A stretch of DNA of 64,000 nucleotides from Glandiceps talaboti (GCF_964340395.1 NC_135551.1:14216003-14280002), one strand, 5' to 3'; shown: positions 24,956 through 38,540, counted from the stretch's first letter. Notes: generated by a model from the letters alone, not told the origin. Numbers and translations: made by a program.

Positions 24956-25024
24956 CTATAGACCCTACAGAACTGTTTCGTGAGGTGCGTAGTCCTCACT
25001 CATCAGGGGTAGAATGGAATATAG
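24956..25024 (-). ncRNA. Hammerhead ribozyme-like motif (minus strand, other palindrome arm)
   Basis: Reverse-complement copy of the plus-strand motif in the left palindrome arm, with the same core, stems and GTA site. Because the arms are near-perfect complements, a full-length transcript would fold into one long hairpin that competes with ribozyme folding. Confidence 0.55.
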
Positions 25025-25131
25025 TATCTGCGTATCCTTACCGTTAAATTCTATTATTCTAAAGTTCTAGGTGGATATTCCCTGTTAGGAACTTTAGAAT
25101 AATAGAATTTAACGGTAAGGATACGCAGATA

Positions 25132-25200
25132 CTATATTCCATTCTACCCCTGATGAGTGAGGACTACGCACCTCACGAAACAGTTCTGTAGGGTCTATAG
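25132..25200 (+). ncRNA. Hammerhead ribozyme-like motif (plus strand)
   Basis: Core CTGATGA (25150-25156); stem II GTGAGG/CCTCAC (25157-25162 with 25171-25176) with an 8-nt loop; GAAA (25177-25180); very short stem III ACA/TGT (25180-25182 with 25187-25189); cleavage triplet GTA with predicted cut after 25190. Stem I proximal ACCC/GGGT (25146-25149 with 25191-25194), then an asymmetric internal loop, then distal CTATA/TATAG (25132-25136 with 25196-25200). All invariant hammerhead core positions are present. The tiny stem III is the form known in Penelope-like elements. Activity is inferred from the fold only. Confidence 0.6.
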
Positions 25201-25227
25201 CATATAATTTGGTTCAAATTTTCAAAA

Positions 25228-25316
<89 letters not shown>

Positions 25317-25360
25317 TTGATGGTAATTACACACTGAACCTGTTTCCACAGTACTAAAAT

Positions 25361-25392
25361 GTATGTATGTATGTATACATATGTGTGTGTGT

Positions 25393-25441
<49 letters not shown>
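25361..25441. repeat. (GTAT)n / (TG)n microsatellite
   Basis: Short GTAT run followed by about 55 bp of TG, inside the right part of the 2.2-kb inverted-repeat element. Confidence 0.95.
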
Positions 25442-25443
<2 letters not shown>

Positions 25444-25934
25444 CAACTTGGAGTATATAAGAGTAATGCAGGGTGTATCAAATTAATCTTGAGTAGTGTT
25501 TTTATGCTTCACTAAATAGGTACATACAAACGTACACACATTCATTTTAATACATAAATGAAAGTGTAGACATTCAATTACAGGCGATATCAAGTGCTAT
25601 CTCATGCAATGCTAAATTTTCTAACATATTAATTTTTTTCAATGACAAAATATTTCGCGGCCCCCCCTTTCAAACCATGAGAATTTTCATGGCCCCCCCT
25701 TCAAGCCTCCCATTTTTTTCATGGCCCCCCCAATTTCTCCCCAGGCCCCCCCTCTGCCGTAAATTCTGTCCGGTCCCTTACATGTATTAAAGTGAGGGAT
25801 AAGTAGCAGGTGTTCAATGTTTTCTTTTGGATGGCAACAGAATTCCCAAGCGATCGTATGTTTGGTAGTTCTGAGTGTTATCCCTCACAGAATTGTAGAA
25901 TTCTGATGTTCACAATTTTTGTATGCAAGATTCA

Positions 25935-25948
25935 CCGCTAGAGGGCAG
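25935..25948 (+). promoter_or_regulatory. CTCF-like motif
   Basis: CCGCTAGAGGGCAG matches the bilaterian CTCF core CCACYAGRKGGCAG at 13 of 14 positions. Motif match only; located between the left gene and the transporter cluster. Confidence 0.3.
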
Positions 25949-26574
25949 AAGAAGGTGCTCAGAAAACTGTAGTCGCAAGTGTATCCATGATTATACAGTT
26001 TGTTCTTGATAGCTTCTAGTATATAATCACACAAGGCACAAATCATTGTTTGGTACAATGGTACGGTGTTTCCTTGAGATAAATTCACCTTTGTCATTGT
26101 GACTGGTGTAGATCCAGCATACTTTTTTTCGTTATTTCCAAGTAGAATGTATATATATATTCTCAAGGCCCGTAATAAACGAAAAACTTCCTATGTGCTG
26201 AATCTATTTTGATTACAGTCAACACAATTATTGTGTGTAAACACGACCCTGATCTGTCGAATTTAATACGAAGGTAAACAGCTGGAGGGGGTGGGGGTGC
26301 TGAGGGGAAAATGCACGTGGGAGCGAAAAAAATGGATGTGCAAAGGGGAGGCATGAAAAGTGTAGTGGTCTGAAGTGGGGGGGGGGGTGTTACGAAATAT
26401 TTTGCTTATGGTTTGAAACAAATTAAACCCCAGGAACGGTCATTTGTCAAATGTAATTGCAGTGTATTTTGTGGCTTCGCCGCATGAATTGAAGTTCGTA
26501 ACCCTATTTATGCATGTTTAATTATGAGGCGGATGGCTGCCATGGGAATGTGCTTGTGTATGCGTGCCTTGATC

Positions 26575-28054
<1,480 letters not shown>

Positions 28055-28272
28055 AATGCAGCAAAAGGAACATCACAACACTTCAATTCAGCCCCCTGAT
28101 GGTGGCTATGGTTGGGTAGTTGCTATTTCAGGGATGGTGTCAATGCTTCTTACTGGTGGAGTAGTTTATACCAGCGGGATATTTCTGGTGGAATTCGTGG
28201 AATATTTCCAACGTGGCGCAGAAGAAGCAGCATGGATTGGTGCAATATTAGGAGGGGTGTACAATGGATCAG
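28055..28272 (+). CDS. MCT/SLC16-like transporter copy A, exon 1
   Basis: Membrane transporter of the major facilitator superfamily, SLC16 (monocarboxylate transporter) type. SLC16 proteins move monocarboxylates or related small solutes across the plasma membrane; the substrate here cannot be told. The exon starts one base before ATG (28056), after acceptor CAACAG, as in copies B and C. It encodes MQQKEHHNTSIQ then PPDGGYGWVVAISGM, the SLC16 TM1 signature (residues 15-20 DGGYGW), the first membrane helix and GIFLVEF. The donor is at 28273 (CAG|GTCAGA), phase 1. The gene is four coding exons over 4 kb, 486 codons if a one-base frameshift in exon 3 is discounted. With that frameshift it is either a pseudogene, a truncated allele or an assembly error. 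Confidence 0.85.
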
Positions 28273-28544
28273 GTCAGAATTATGCACAATCGAGGTTACT
28301 TTAACGTTTTACTCTAAATTAGAGCATGCCATTTGTATACACAGTCTTAAACGAGTTGAAATATACAATGTGAAATTTATTTGTCGTTATGTAAAACAAC
28401 ATTGGATCCTATGGGTATTATGCTAAGGTAACCCCGTTTATGCTGTAATTTCTAGTTTATTATAGTTTATGATGGGACAGAGACTGTGGGTATAATGTAT
28501 TAAAGTCAATGGTCCCCTGGTACAAAATTCCCTCCCTTCAACCC

Positions 28545-28792
28545 TCCATCCATCCATCCAGGCACCGATCCATCCACCCACCAACTCACTCACTCACCCA
28601 CCCACCCACCCACCCATCCATCCATCCATCCACCAACCCGACCACCCACCTAGCCACCTATCGATCCACCCATCCATGCACAAACACACCCATCCATCCA
28701 TCCATCCGTCCACGCACAAACACACCCATCCATCCATCCATCAATCCACCCACCCACCCACCCACGCATCCATCCATCCACCCATCCCGAAT
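28545..28792. repeat. (CATC)n/(CACC)n array in intron 1 of copy A
   Basis: About 250 bp of CATC, CACC and related units; the proline/histidine-rich ORF is a by-product. Confidence 0.9.
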
Positions 28793-28856
28793 GAATTGAC
28801 TAATGATTACAAATGATATATCCCAATAACGATGACATTCACGTTACATTTGATAG

Positions 28857-29000
28857 GTATTATATCAGCAACATTAACAAAGAAGTTTGGCTCACGTGTT
28901 GTGCTGATAATTAGTGGACTTCTGACTATGACTGGCTTTATTCTGTCTGTACTAGCACCAACATTGCCCGTTTTATACTTTACCATCGGTGTATTAGTCG
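28857..29000 (+). CDS. MCT/SLC16-like transporter copy A, exon 2
   Basis: 144 bp, phase 1 in and out, the same length as in copies B and C. Encodes ISATLTKKFGSRVV (cytoplasmic loop between helices 2 and 3) and two hydrophobic helices ending YFTIGVLVG. Acceptor TTTGATAG, donor GTAAGT. Confidence 0.85.
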
Positions 29001-29250
29001 GTAAGTTATATCTCTCAAAATTAAAAACCTACTATAGAAATTTTTTTCCCTACTTCTTTTACATCTGATGATAAACAAATTAAAATGAGATAATATCATC
29101 AGGGAGATCAGTATAAGTGTTTGTACTGATCTAAGACATTGGTGGTATCCAGTATGATTTTCATTAAATGCATTGTAGCGTGAATACCTTACATATAACT
29201 TTCAGAAAATATAGATGTTTGACACTCCCCCGGGTTTGAATAAGTGACGA

Positions 29251-29251
<1 letters not shown>

Positions 29252-29308
<57 letters not shown>
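29252..29308. repeat. (GT)n microsatellite
   Basis: Simple GT array in intron 2 of transporter copy A. Confidence 0.95.
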
Positions 29309-29310
<2 letters not shown>

Positions 29311-29559
29311 ATGTGCGTGAAGGAGGGGTGTAAATGAAGATAATGAACAACAGAGTGTGTTGCTAATATCGGGGTATTCTACCATTCTTACATAACATGC
29401 AAATGAGATAAATTAGGATAAAAAAAGTTCCTAATGTAAAACGAATCCAGATAAAATATGCAATTTTATTTGTTTTTTAGCAGAGTCGCTTATTCCCGGC
29501 TGTTAACCACTTTTCGAACAGAATTGTTTTTCTTGACCATCGCAAGTTTCGAAGTATCC

Positions 29560-29825
29560 AATAACTATGCAAATTAGTCGCTTACATATTAAATAACTAT
29601 GCAAATTGGTCGCTTACATATCAAATAATTATGTAAATTAGTCTTCCAATTCCAAAAAAACTGTTCTTCCAATCTGTAATGGCTGTACATCTGATAGGAA
29701 GAAATAAACAACACAGAGACCATTTGGAAAACAATGAAAACCTGAATTAGACACTCGCACATGAAAAAAATACATAACAAAATAAAAAGAAATCTACCTA
29801 TCCCACCTATTCTAAACTTGAGCGT
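29560..29825 (-). repeat. Interspersed repeat family R1, copy 3 (reverse strand)
   Basis: Read on the minus strand it carries the same GGTAGGTAGATTT start, the GTGTCTAATTCAG words and the ATGTACAGCCATTACAGATT segment as the copy at 35010. Lies in intron 2 of copy A. Confidence 0.75.
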
Positions 29826-30155
29826 AATAGGAACCACACAATTTGTTTTAATTAAGCCTAATGTATCTAAGGTATTTGTTATTTTATACATTGCCACTGG
29901 GTAACTAAGCCATTCTATGAAGTACAGTTAGTGATACGGTGTATTCTGCTGTTTTTTCGGAGTGATTGCATGCAAAAATATGGTCACAGGATACATCATA
30001 TCTCTTGCAACGATAACTTCTGTATGCCCTACCCTCCATTGTGAGGCCGTGAATGACCTGTCACATTCCCTCATATCGTATTAAAGTAAATGACCTGGTT
30101 CGTTATTTGATCAATAATTGATATTTCCTATTTTGTGTGGCATCTTATCTTTCAG

Positions 30156-31122
30156 GTTTAGGATTTGGACTTCCACCAGTAGCAGCTATTATGCACATCA
30201 GTGCATATTTCAGTCACAAGTATGTCTTTGCAAATGGGATTTGTTTTTCCGGGTATGCAATAGGACCACTCATTGCATCACCTCTTCTATATCTCTTGAT
30301 TGGAACGTTTGGATGGAGAGGGGCAGTGTTAGTCATCGGTGGTATCAGTGCAAATATGATGGTCTGTGGTGCTCTGATGAGACCCCTTAATCCCATTAAC
30401 TTTGCGAAGTCAAAATCATTTGACGACTTGCCTGACCAAAATGCCACAACACATGCACATCATAACACAGAGAAAGTCATTAACTGTGTCGGTGAGACCA
30501 ACAACGTACCTCGTAAACAAGTAAACAATATCTCACCAACAGCTGTTTACTTTGGTGATGCAACTGATGCGCCTATAAAACATGGTGATGAAAGAAAACA
30601 CAATTGGAAATCTTCATGTTCAAAGAAATTGCATCGAGTATCATCTACGTTCGGTGTCGATCTATTTGTTAAGAATCGCACTTTCTGTATTGTATGCTTT
30701 GCCCAATTATTGGAAGGCTTTGGCTCGTCCACAGTAAACTCACACCTTGTCAACTATGCTGTAACATCAGGTATATCCAAATTCGATGCAACTATGTTAG
30801 CTACAATTCTCGCAAGTTTTAGTTTATTAGGACGACTTATTTACCCATGGCTTTCTGATATACTATAAATTAATACGCCCAACACGTCTACTCGGTATTG
30901 CCATAGGAATATACGGTATCGCCATCCTGCTGACTCCAGTGACAAATAACTATGTAATTTTGGCAACTTTGGCAGTAATTCTTGGCCTTTCCCATGGTAC
31001 ACGCCAACCGCTGATTCCTGTTAGTTTGAGGGAATGTGTTGGTGAGAAGGACATGGGTATGGCGTTGGGATGGGACTATTTTACACTGGGCCTTGGTCAT
31101 CTGCTAGGTCCACCATTTTCTG
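30156..31122 (+). CDS. MCT/SLC16-like transporter copy A, exon 3 (one-base frameshift)
   Basis: Main transporter exon. Acceptor TCTTTCAG, donor TCTG|GTAAGC, 967 bp, one more than a multiple of three. Encodes helices 4-6 with the SLC16 TM5 region (YFSHKYVFANGICFSG), a long polar central loop (about residues 205-285 in the copy C frame) and helices 7-11. Between about 30842 and 30862 it has one extra base compared with copies B and C. The frame reaches TAA at 30866-30868, and the homologous reading resumes in the next frame (YYKLIRPTRLLGIA... to GPPFSG). The downstream half stays otherwise open, so the lesion is recent, polymorphic or a sequencing error. Confidence 0.8.
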
Positions 31123-31931
31123 GTAAGCAAATCATTATTTCTGGTCTTTTTTTATGTTTTGCAAAACTTACTTTAAGTATTAAATTCACGGTTCTTTGGA
31201 AACCTGGGTTTGCATTCTTACTAACCCATATATGTCTTCACACAGTCAATCAGACTGTAAAACAATATAGTAATTATGCATTCATATCTAGCCCATTTAC
31301 AGAGCTGCCTGACTCCGATAGCTCTCGCCTTCGCCGGCTTGTACTGAGTTATATATTAAGCTTAAGTCGTTGTAACGATTTGAAAATATTCCCATCAGCT
31401 GATTGGTCACAGTGGGGAGCGATTACATGCGTCAGACTGGCTTTTTGTGTTTAGCTAAACGGACACTTATATACAGGATATTAGGACAAGCTATAGACGA
31501 CAAGAGCTATCATAGTCAGTCATCCCACCGTAAACTGGGTGATTGATATCGAAAGGACGCCATACGGTCTTAACTTCGAAATTGGGAATAATCATTCTAT
31601 TTTAAGTATGAAAAGACCACACTCTAACCATCTTTGCACCCAATCTAGATTTAAAATACGTTGTCATTGTTTATCTCTATTGATGTAACTTAACCTCATT
31701 TTATATATAGAAGGGTCCAACACCATTATGATAGTACAATGATAAACAAGTAACACCAGACGAAAAATAATAAATTTGCATAACATCGTGTTATATATAG
31801 TGTTCCTCACTGTTTTATTTATCATTTTTATTGGGCATATAACAAACACTTGATCCTTCCCAATGTCACACCTTTTTATTAACTTAACATTTGATATTTT
31901 CACCCTCGTTTACTCCTCTCCATGCTTCAAG

Positions 31932-32065
31932 GTTGGCTATTCGATGTGACAGGAAACTACAAGGTTGCGTTTTATAGCACTGGTGGACTTACACTAATTG
32001 GAGGTATACTAGACTGTATTGCGCCGAATCTCAGACTTAGTGGTCCGAGGCCGAATGTAAAATAA
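31932..32065 (+). CDS. MCT/SLC16-like transporter copy A, exon 4
   Basis: Starts after ATGCTTCAAG; encodes GWLFDVTGNYKVAFYSTGG and the last membrane helix, then a very short tail ending in TAA (32063-32065). The cytoplasmic tail is about 35 residues shorter than in copies B and C. This exon lies in the frame downstream of the exon 3 lesion. Confidence 0.75.
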
Positions 32066-33240
32066 GTGTACGTTCATGATATCAAAGGATACGGGAAAAA
32101 AACAATCTCTATGGAGGACATTTCAGTTTCAATCCGAAATTAGAACTAGACTAAAAAGAGATCACCTTGAGTAAACTTCGTAGAAATCATAGATTATTAC
32201 GTTACTTTGCGTAAACGTTTGAAACTAGTTTAGTTTCATTATTGAAATATGAATATATCATGGGTGCTCAGTTGTTGAATATGTTCTTTGTTGTTCATGT
32301 ATATGTACAATGTCTAATTATGATTCTTGTCATAACTATAGCAATGACAGAATGAATAGCACAGCATCAATACATGATTACTATGCAAGGACGTGAAATC
32401 GTGTGAGCAGCCTCCATTAGTTTTCAAAACTATTTTCTAGGAAACAACATGAATAGGTGTGTTGTTACATTTGATTACGTTATTTCGTCGAAATCCCTCG
32501 GTCATTCAAGACTGATGATTGATTCAAGAAGGCTGTATAGTAATTTACGACAGAAATGCAAATTGGTCTGTTAGACTGGGGTAACTATTTACGGCAGGGG
32601 GGGGGGGGCTGCCCTTGTGGGGAGAAATTATTTTGGTTAATTTTTTTTCGCAGCCACCCTGCGCGCTCTCAAAACATTTCATGGGCCCGCCTCCCCCCTC
32701 CCCCGAAATGAATCCAAGAATTTCCGTAGCCTCCCCCTCCCGGCTACACATATTTTAATGTGTGTAATTGTAAACCCCCCCCCCGCTCTACTTCAGTGAT
32801 GTACAGTATGGTAAACTACATTACACACTGTAAATTAACAGAGGAAAGCAACTTCAACGCCCATACATAATAACAATGAGAAAAGGGCCTCACATTGGGC
32901 CGTAACCTGTACTTGGAAATACTTAGCGTACTTTGAAATACTTAGCCAGCTGAGTTTTCTCTTTCAATCGTAATTCTGGGCAGAAACGACACACCCATGA
33001 TAACTAGTGGGGGGGGGTGTGGGAGGGGGTCCCCTCAAGACATTCTTATACAATTTATGGCTATATTACCTACACTTAAACTTATGCAGATATATTTTGG
33101 CAGACACACACATTTGCCTGGCTATTGATTGTCTCATAATTAAATGTATGGTAGGTAAATGGAGTGAACAATTTTGCAAATTTACAAGGTAAACGACTGC
33201 TCCTGAAGTTTGAATGTTCAAAAAGTCTCCAGAGACGAGA

Positions 33241-33351
<111 letters not shown>

Positions 33352-33390
33352 GTACACAAATACATTCGCATGTCTGTCACGCAACTCATC

Positions 33391-34112
<722 letters not shown>

Positions 34113-34321
34113 GTTGTGTTGTACAAGTAATTGCGAGAAATTTTAAATTTACTCTGTAAACGATCGTTCCTGAGGTTTAATTTGGTTTAAATAATGAGTA
34201 AAATATCCCCCCCCCCCTTTGAGACCATCAGAATTTTCAATGCCCCCCCCCCACTTCTTTTGAACTCTCAAATTTTTTCATGCCTCTCCCTCCTCCGCCG
34301 TAAGTTCTGATCCCAGCCTAA

Positions 34322-35005
34322 TTTTGTCGATGTTGTCATGTACTTTACTGTCATTTCCACTTTTTATCGTCACTGTACGTGTATGGATAAATATAAACGT
34401 CATTTATTTTATCAACTATTGATATAGTCAGCACTTTTACATCAGGTGATTATCAATCATACAATTTTATTGGAATATGATAATATCATTTATTTACATG
34501 CTCGTAGTTTAGAATTATATGTTAGGGTAAAATGGTTAATAAAAACAGAATCAGAGTGTGAGGTGTTCTGTCCATGCATGAGTTCAGTCTTGTGCTGACT
34601 CCAGCATAGACTCCTGCACTAACATTGCGACCACTCTCTTCTATTCTTTTGGTTCATGATTTCGCCTTACTAAACTGGTGTGTACTTCGTATTGTCTGTG
34701 AGCGAGAGAGCGAGTGACGCTGCCACGACCGAGTGGAGACTAGTTCCTCACGTATCCAAGCCCGGGGATCCCACACTTCAATATAGCCTGTTAGCATAGA
34801 GAATCTTTCAAGTAGACAAGTTATCAAGATCAGAAAGAAACATTGGTGATCGAAAGAGTAATAAAAGGTTATACTTCCCATCAGTGACACAACTCTCTTC
34901 TTTACGTCAAATGTTGTAGCATACTAGTGAATGTTAAGCTAACTACACACTACATACAGATATACAGAGCTCAACAGACATATATATTTATGGTTCGCCA
35001 GTTAG
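34322..35005. other. Spacer between transporter copies A and B
   Basis: No gene recognised. The part around 34480-34920 has a moderately complex, retroelement-like texture (AATAAAAAC, GC-richer block at 34690-34770), but no paired LTR or coding motif was found. Confidence 0.35.
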
Positions 35006-35009
35006 GCGT

Positions 35010-35372
35010 AAAAAATTCAATTTTAAAATAGGTGGGGTAGGTAGATTTTTTATTTCATTTTTTAATTTGTTTTTTCATATGTCATTGTGAGTGTCTAGTT
35101 CAGATAGTTATGTTTTCTGTTGTTTTCCATTTGGTGTCTGTGTTATTGGTATCTTCCCATCAGATGTACAGCCATTACAGATTTGAAGAACAGTTTTATA
35201 TTGTCTTTTTCAGTTGATGTCAGTTTCCGCATCCACTATTTCTTGCGAGACTTCACAATTTTCGCGATTTTCTTTTTTTCTTGAATATGTAAAAAAAGGT
35301 TACGGTCGGCGTGAAAAACTAGATGGGGTCGGGTTACCGAAACCAAACAACTTTTTTTTTTATTTGGCCTTA
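35010..35372 (+). repeat. Interspersed repeat family R1, copy 4 (longest)
   Basis: The longest of the four copies, from GGTGGGGTAGGTAGATTTTT to GGTTACCGAAACCAAACAA. It is the best reference for defining the family. Confidence 0.75.
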
Positions 35373-35971
35373 CCTCTCCGAATGACATCATTGTTTTCTC
35401 CTTTATTATCCAAACTTCAAAAATATCTACATTGCATGGTTTTCTAATATTAAACAAAATGATGCCATAATGTCTGTCTGATTTGATGAAGTCATTATAA
35501 ATAATTAATAACTTCAAAATTAAATCGGCAGCAAAATTCTAACTTATCGTATACACTATGACCACGTGCTCCCATTAATATATATTCTGTGACATTGGGA
35601 TTATTATTATGGGATTATTTCTACACTCAACCTCAGACCATTAATTGTTTTTTAGTGGCTTGAGACTGACATTAATAACACACTATGTCATCGCATAGTT
35701 TTCTTGTCAGTCAACCGATAATGACCAGGGTTAAAACTATTTTTTTAATAGCTCATTTTTAGGCGTGAATATGGTATATTTTAGACAAAGGGACGAAACT
35801 GTCGAAATAATAAATACTAAAATACTGGTCCGTAACAGTATCTTGTGTAGGTCCCTGACACTAAAGTCTCTACATATTTGAAACATGTATAATGTAATCC
35901 AATGCATGTACGACGGAGCAAATCGAAATAAATCAAATGTACTTTGAATTCGAGACAAATTCAAATATTTA

Positions 35972-36213
35972 TCATACAATCGATGAAGCGCAATTGTCAA
36001 CAAATGATCCGTTCTCTACACCTTGATGGTTAGATAGAATTGGTGGTGCCTCAAATATTTCCTCCTCACTGTGGTGGCTTTTACGAGTGCAAATTTTCTT
36101 GTTCCATCGGTTCACATCGGGTGCAACAACAGCTACTATACCACTTATTATTGTGAGTACACCAGTGATGTAAAATGTCAATTTATAGTTTCCGGTAACG
36201 TCAAAAAGCCAAC
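35972..36213 (-). CDS. MCT/SLC16-like transporter copy B, exon 4 (C-terminus)
   Basis: Starts after acceptor CACCAAATAG; encodes GWLFDVTGNYKLTFYITG, the last membrane helix (LTIISGIVAVVAP) and a polar cytoplasmic tail of about 50 residues, ending at the stop completed at 35972. Phase 1 entry as in the other copies. Confidence 0.85.
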
Positions 36214-36813
36214 CTATTTGGTGATTTGAAAGAAAATATACATATTTTAATTTAAAGGAAATCAATTTGACTGGCATTCTGATCTCTTGCCTAATCTAGA
36301 AGAAACTGTTCCCAATCTACAAATATGAGTTTTGGGTGCACGTGAACAAAGAAGGAGTATGTCGGATTTCGTAATCACAATCACAAACTTCGTACGCTAT
36401 TGTTGAGCATATTGTGGCTGCGCATGCGTGTATTATGGCTAACTCTTAGTCTATTTTTTATTTTATTCAATGATATTGCAATTGAGTAACCTAACTTAAA
36501 ATAACACCAGGTGTGTATTTACTTCTACTCATTGGTTGGAGCTATTATGTGTATACTTCAGTTGTGCCAATTTAAGAAATTTACATTTAATAAATTTACA
36601 TTTAATTAACTGATATACTTAGTACATAAATAGAGGGACATTTGACAGACACACTAAATATTATCACTGATTTTCTTCTAATTTTTTTTTTGTAACTTTC
36701 CTTGTTATTGATGAAAAGACTTTCAATGGGATACAGTTGTCATCTGAATGTTACTTTTGAGAATATTTCACCACTAGAGACAAATGTTTATACTGTAGTC
36801 AAAACTTTCTTAC

Positions 36814-37725
36814 CTGAAAACGATGGTCCAATGAGATAGCCTAGTCCCATACAAAAGTAGTCCCATCCAAAAGCAATACCCATATCCTGACTACCAACCA
36901 ATTCCTCCATACTGACAGATATAAGTGGTTGGTATGTACCGACAGAAAGACCTTGCATACCGGCCAAAGTTGCCAAGACGGCATAATTGTCTGTCACTGG
37001 ATTCAAGACAATACCTAAGCCGAGAATCCCAATCGCTATACCAAGTAGACGTGTAGGTGATATGAGTTTATAGTATATTATGAACCCATGAGTTAGTCGG
37101 GCAAATAAACCGGTACATGCAAAATACGTCATCAGCATTGCAGAATCAAATTTTGATATACCCGATGTGATAGCACGGTTGACGAGGTGATACGTGACTG
37201 TACTGCAACCGATCCCTTCTAATATCTGAGCAAAGCATATCAAAGAAAATGCAGGATATTTGACAAACAAGTTGGAACCTAGAAAAGAAAGTGTGTGTTG
37301 TTCGTTTTGGTTCCCCTTGACTTTATCGCTGTCGGTAATAGTAGTTGTCGAACTGTGCATTGCATGCAAATTCGATATTGTACAGCTTGTTTCACCCTTT
37401 CTATTCACAAGGTTTTTGGCCATTTGTGAAACAACAGTAGTGTGAGGTACTATAGATTCATCCTCTTTATTGCGGTCGACATGTGTAGTTTTCAGAGGTC
37501 TCATCAGTGCAGCACATACCATGGTGTTAGCATTTATGCCACCAATAACCAACAAAGCTCCTCTCCAACCAAATATTTCAATAAGGAAATAGAAGAGTGG
37601 TGATGAGATGAGAAGTCCTATCGCATACCCTGAAAAGCATAGTCCATTCGCAAAGACAAACCTTTCGCGGAAGTACTTATTTATATGTATAACAACTGCT
37701 GCTAGTGGAAGGCCGGATCCAAACC
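36814..37725 (-). CDS. MCT/SLC16-like transporter copy B, exon 3
   Basis: 912 bp (304 codons, phase 1 in and out), fully open. Begins after ATTTGTAG with GFGSGLPLAAVVIHINKYF. Contains the TM5 region YFRERFVFANGLCFSG, IFGWRGALLVIGG, a central loop about 22 codons shorter than in copy C, then helices 7-11. Key family residues (Asp and Arg in SKFDSAMLMTYFA ... FARLTHG) are present. Ends GPSFSG at donor GTAAG. Confidence 0.9.
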
Positions 37726-38249
37726 CTACAAATATATGACAACAAAATGATTATTATATATTAACACAATAGAATTGAACAATACTGGAGGCGGGGTATT
37801 TTATGTGACTGACGGAAACCCAGTAACTTTTCTACACACTTGATGGGTATGCTGTGTTTACTCGGTCTTGTCTCACCCACAATACGAGTGCTTATTCGGA
37901 TGAAGGGTCACTCGAGTCCGGAAATAATGTCTTGACTGGTCAGTGACGATGTATACACACATAGAGTTTAGATCCTTCCTTTGGCTAGTCTGTGAGACTT
38001 TGAAAAGACTGTCAAGTGACAGGGAAAATCCTGACAGTTCCACAACGATCGTGCTACAGAGCTCTGTTACCTAGTTCAAAACCTGTCGAATGAAAATATG
38101 GGTACACGTGTCTCATTATGTCCCAGAAAAAACTACCAAAAACAACAATAAAAACAAATAAAAATTAAAGGATAAACTTCTTACTCTCTTTACTTTCCTT
38201 GCTATAATAATGTAATATAATAATGGTTTATTGCTTCTTAAGGCCTCCA

Positions 38250-38540
38250 GCCCATATCGCAAAAAATTTACAGTACTAGATTACAAAATCTCACGGAAGT
38301 GTACAGAAAACAAATTAGCAAAATTCCTTTCTTAAAACATCTGCTCTGTATACATACACAGCTAGGTTTAGAATTACTGGACCTTTGTTTGACGACATAA
38401 GTGAATAAATCTTTTCAATAGTAGGATTTACATATGACCATTCTGGTAAGTACTTTTGTCTGAGATTTTGGTACAGGGGACAAACTAAAGTAAAATGGTA
38501 TTCATCTTCAATATTTGTTGACATACATATTTTACAACTT
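38250..38540 (-). pseudogene. LINE retrotransposon fragment (C-terminus of reverse transcriptase ORF)
   Basis: Minus-strand ORF includes IEDEYHFTLVCPLYQNLR and a following KYLPEW segment. This is the Cys/His-containing tail typical of invertebrate non-LTR retrotransposon Pol proteins (usual CxxCxxxxEDExHFxxxCPxY). Only the 3' end survives, in intron 2 of transporter copy B. Confidence 0.75.

Larger units (their letters stand above)
24770..25314. mobile_element. TA-flanked palindromic repeat (PLE/retrozyme-like), copy 1
   Basis: A near-perfect palindrome with 147-bp arms (24921-25067 and 25089-25235) and a 21-bp loop, set between (TA)n tracts (24770-24860 and 25231-25314). The left flank AGTGCTC...GTAGAGCGAATTA is homologous, in reverse orientation, to the right flanks of the two palindromes near 33.6 and 33.9 kb. 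Each arm contains a hammerhead-type core (see separate entries). This organisation, a hammerhead in inverted head-to-head copies targeted to microsatellites, is what is known of Penelope-like element ends; no PLE reverse transcriptase is present, so it would be non-autonomous. Confidence 0.6.
23561..25777. mobile_element. 2.2-kb inverted-repeat element, PIF/Harbinger-like, TTA target duplication
   Basis: Left end GGGACCGGACAGAATTTACG and right end (reverse strand) identical for 24 bases, flanked by direct TTA (23558-23560, 25778-25780). The TIR continues into G/C homopolymer blocks that also mirror each other (GGCCCCCC... spaced by CATGGCC words). A 3-bp TTA/TAA target duplication is typical of PIF/Harbinger; no transposase was recognised, so the assignment is inferred. 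The interior holds three spaced copies of GACATTTGTGACTTCATGA (24190-24440), a short acidic ORF (24489-24722), and a nested TA-flanked hammerhead palindrome. Confidence 0.75.

Noticed and set aside
34480-34920. Possible LTR or retroelement piece
   Set aside because: No partner copy, primer site or coding motif in the window to support it.
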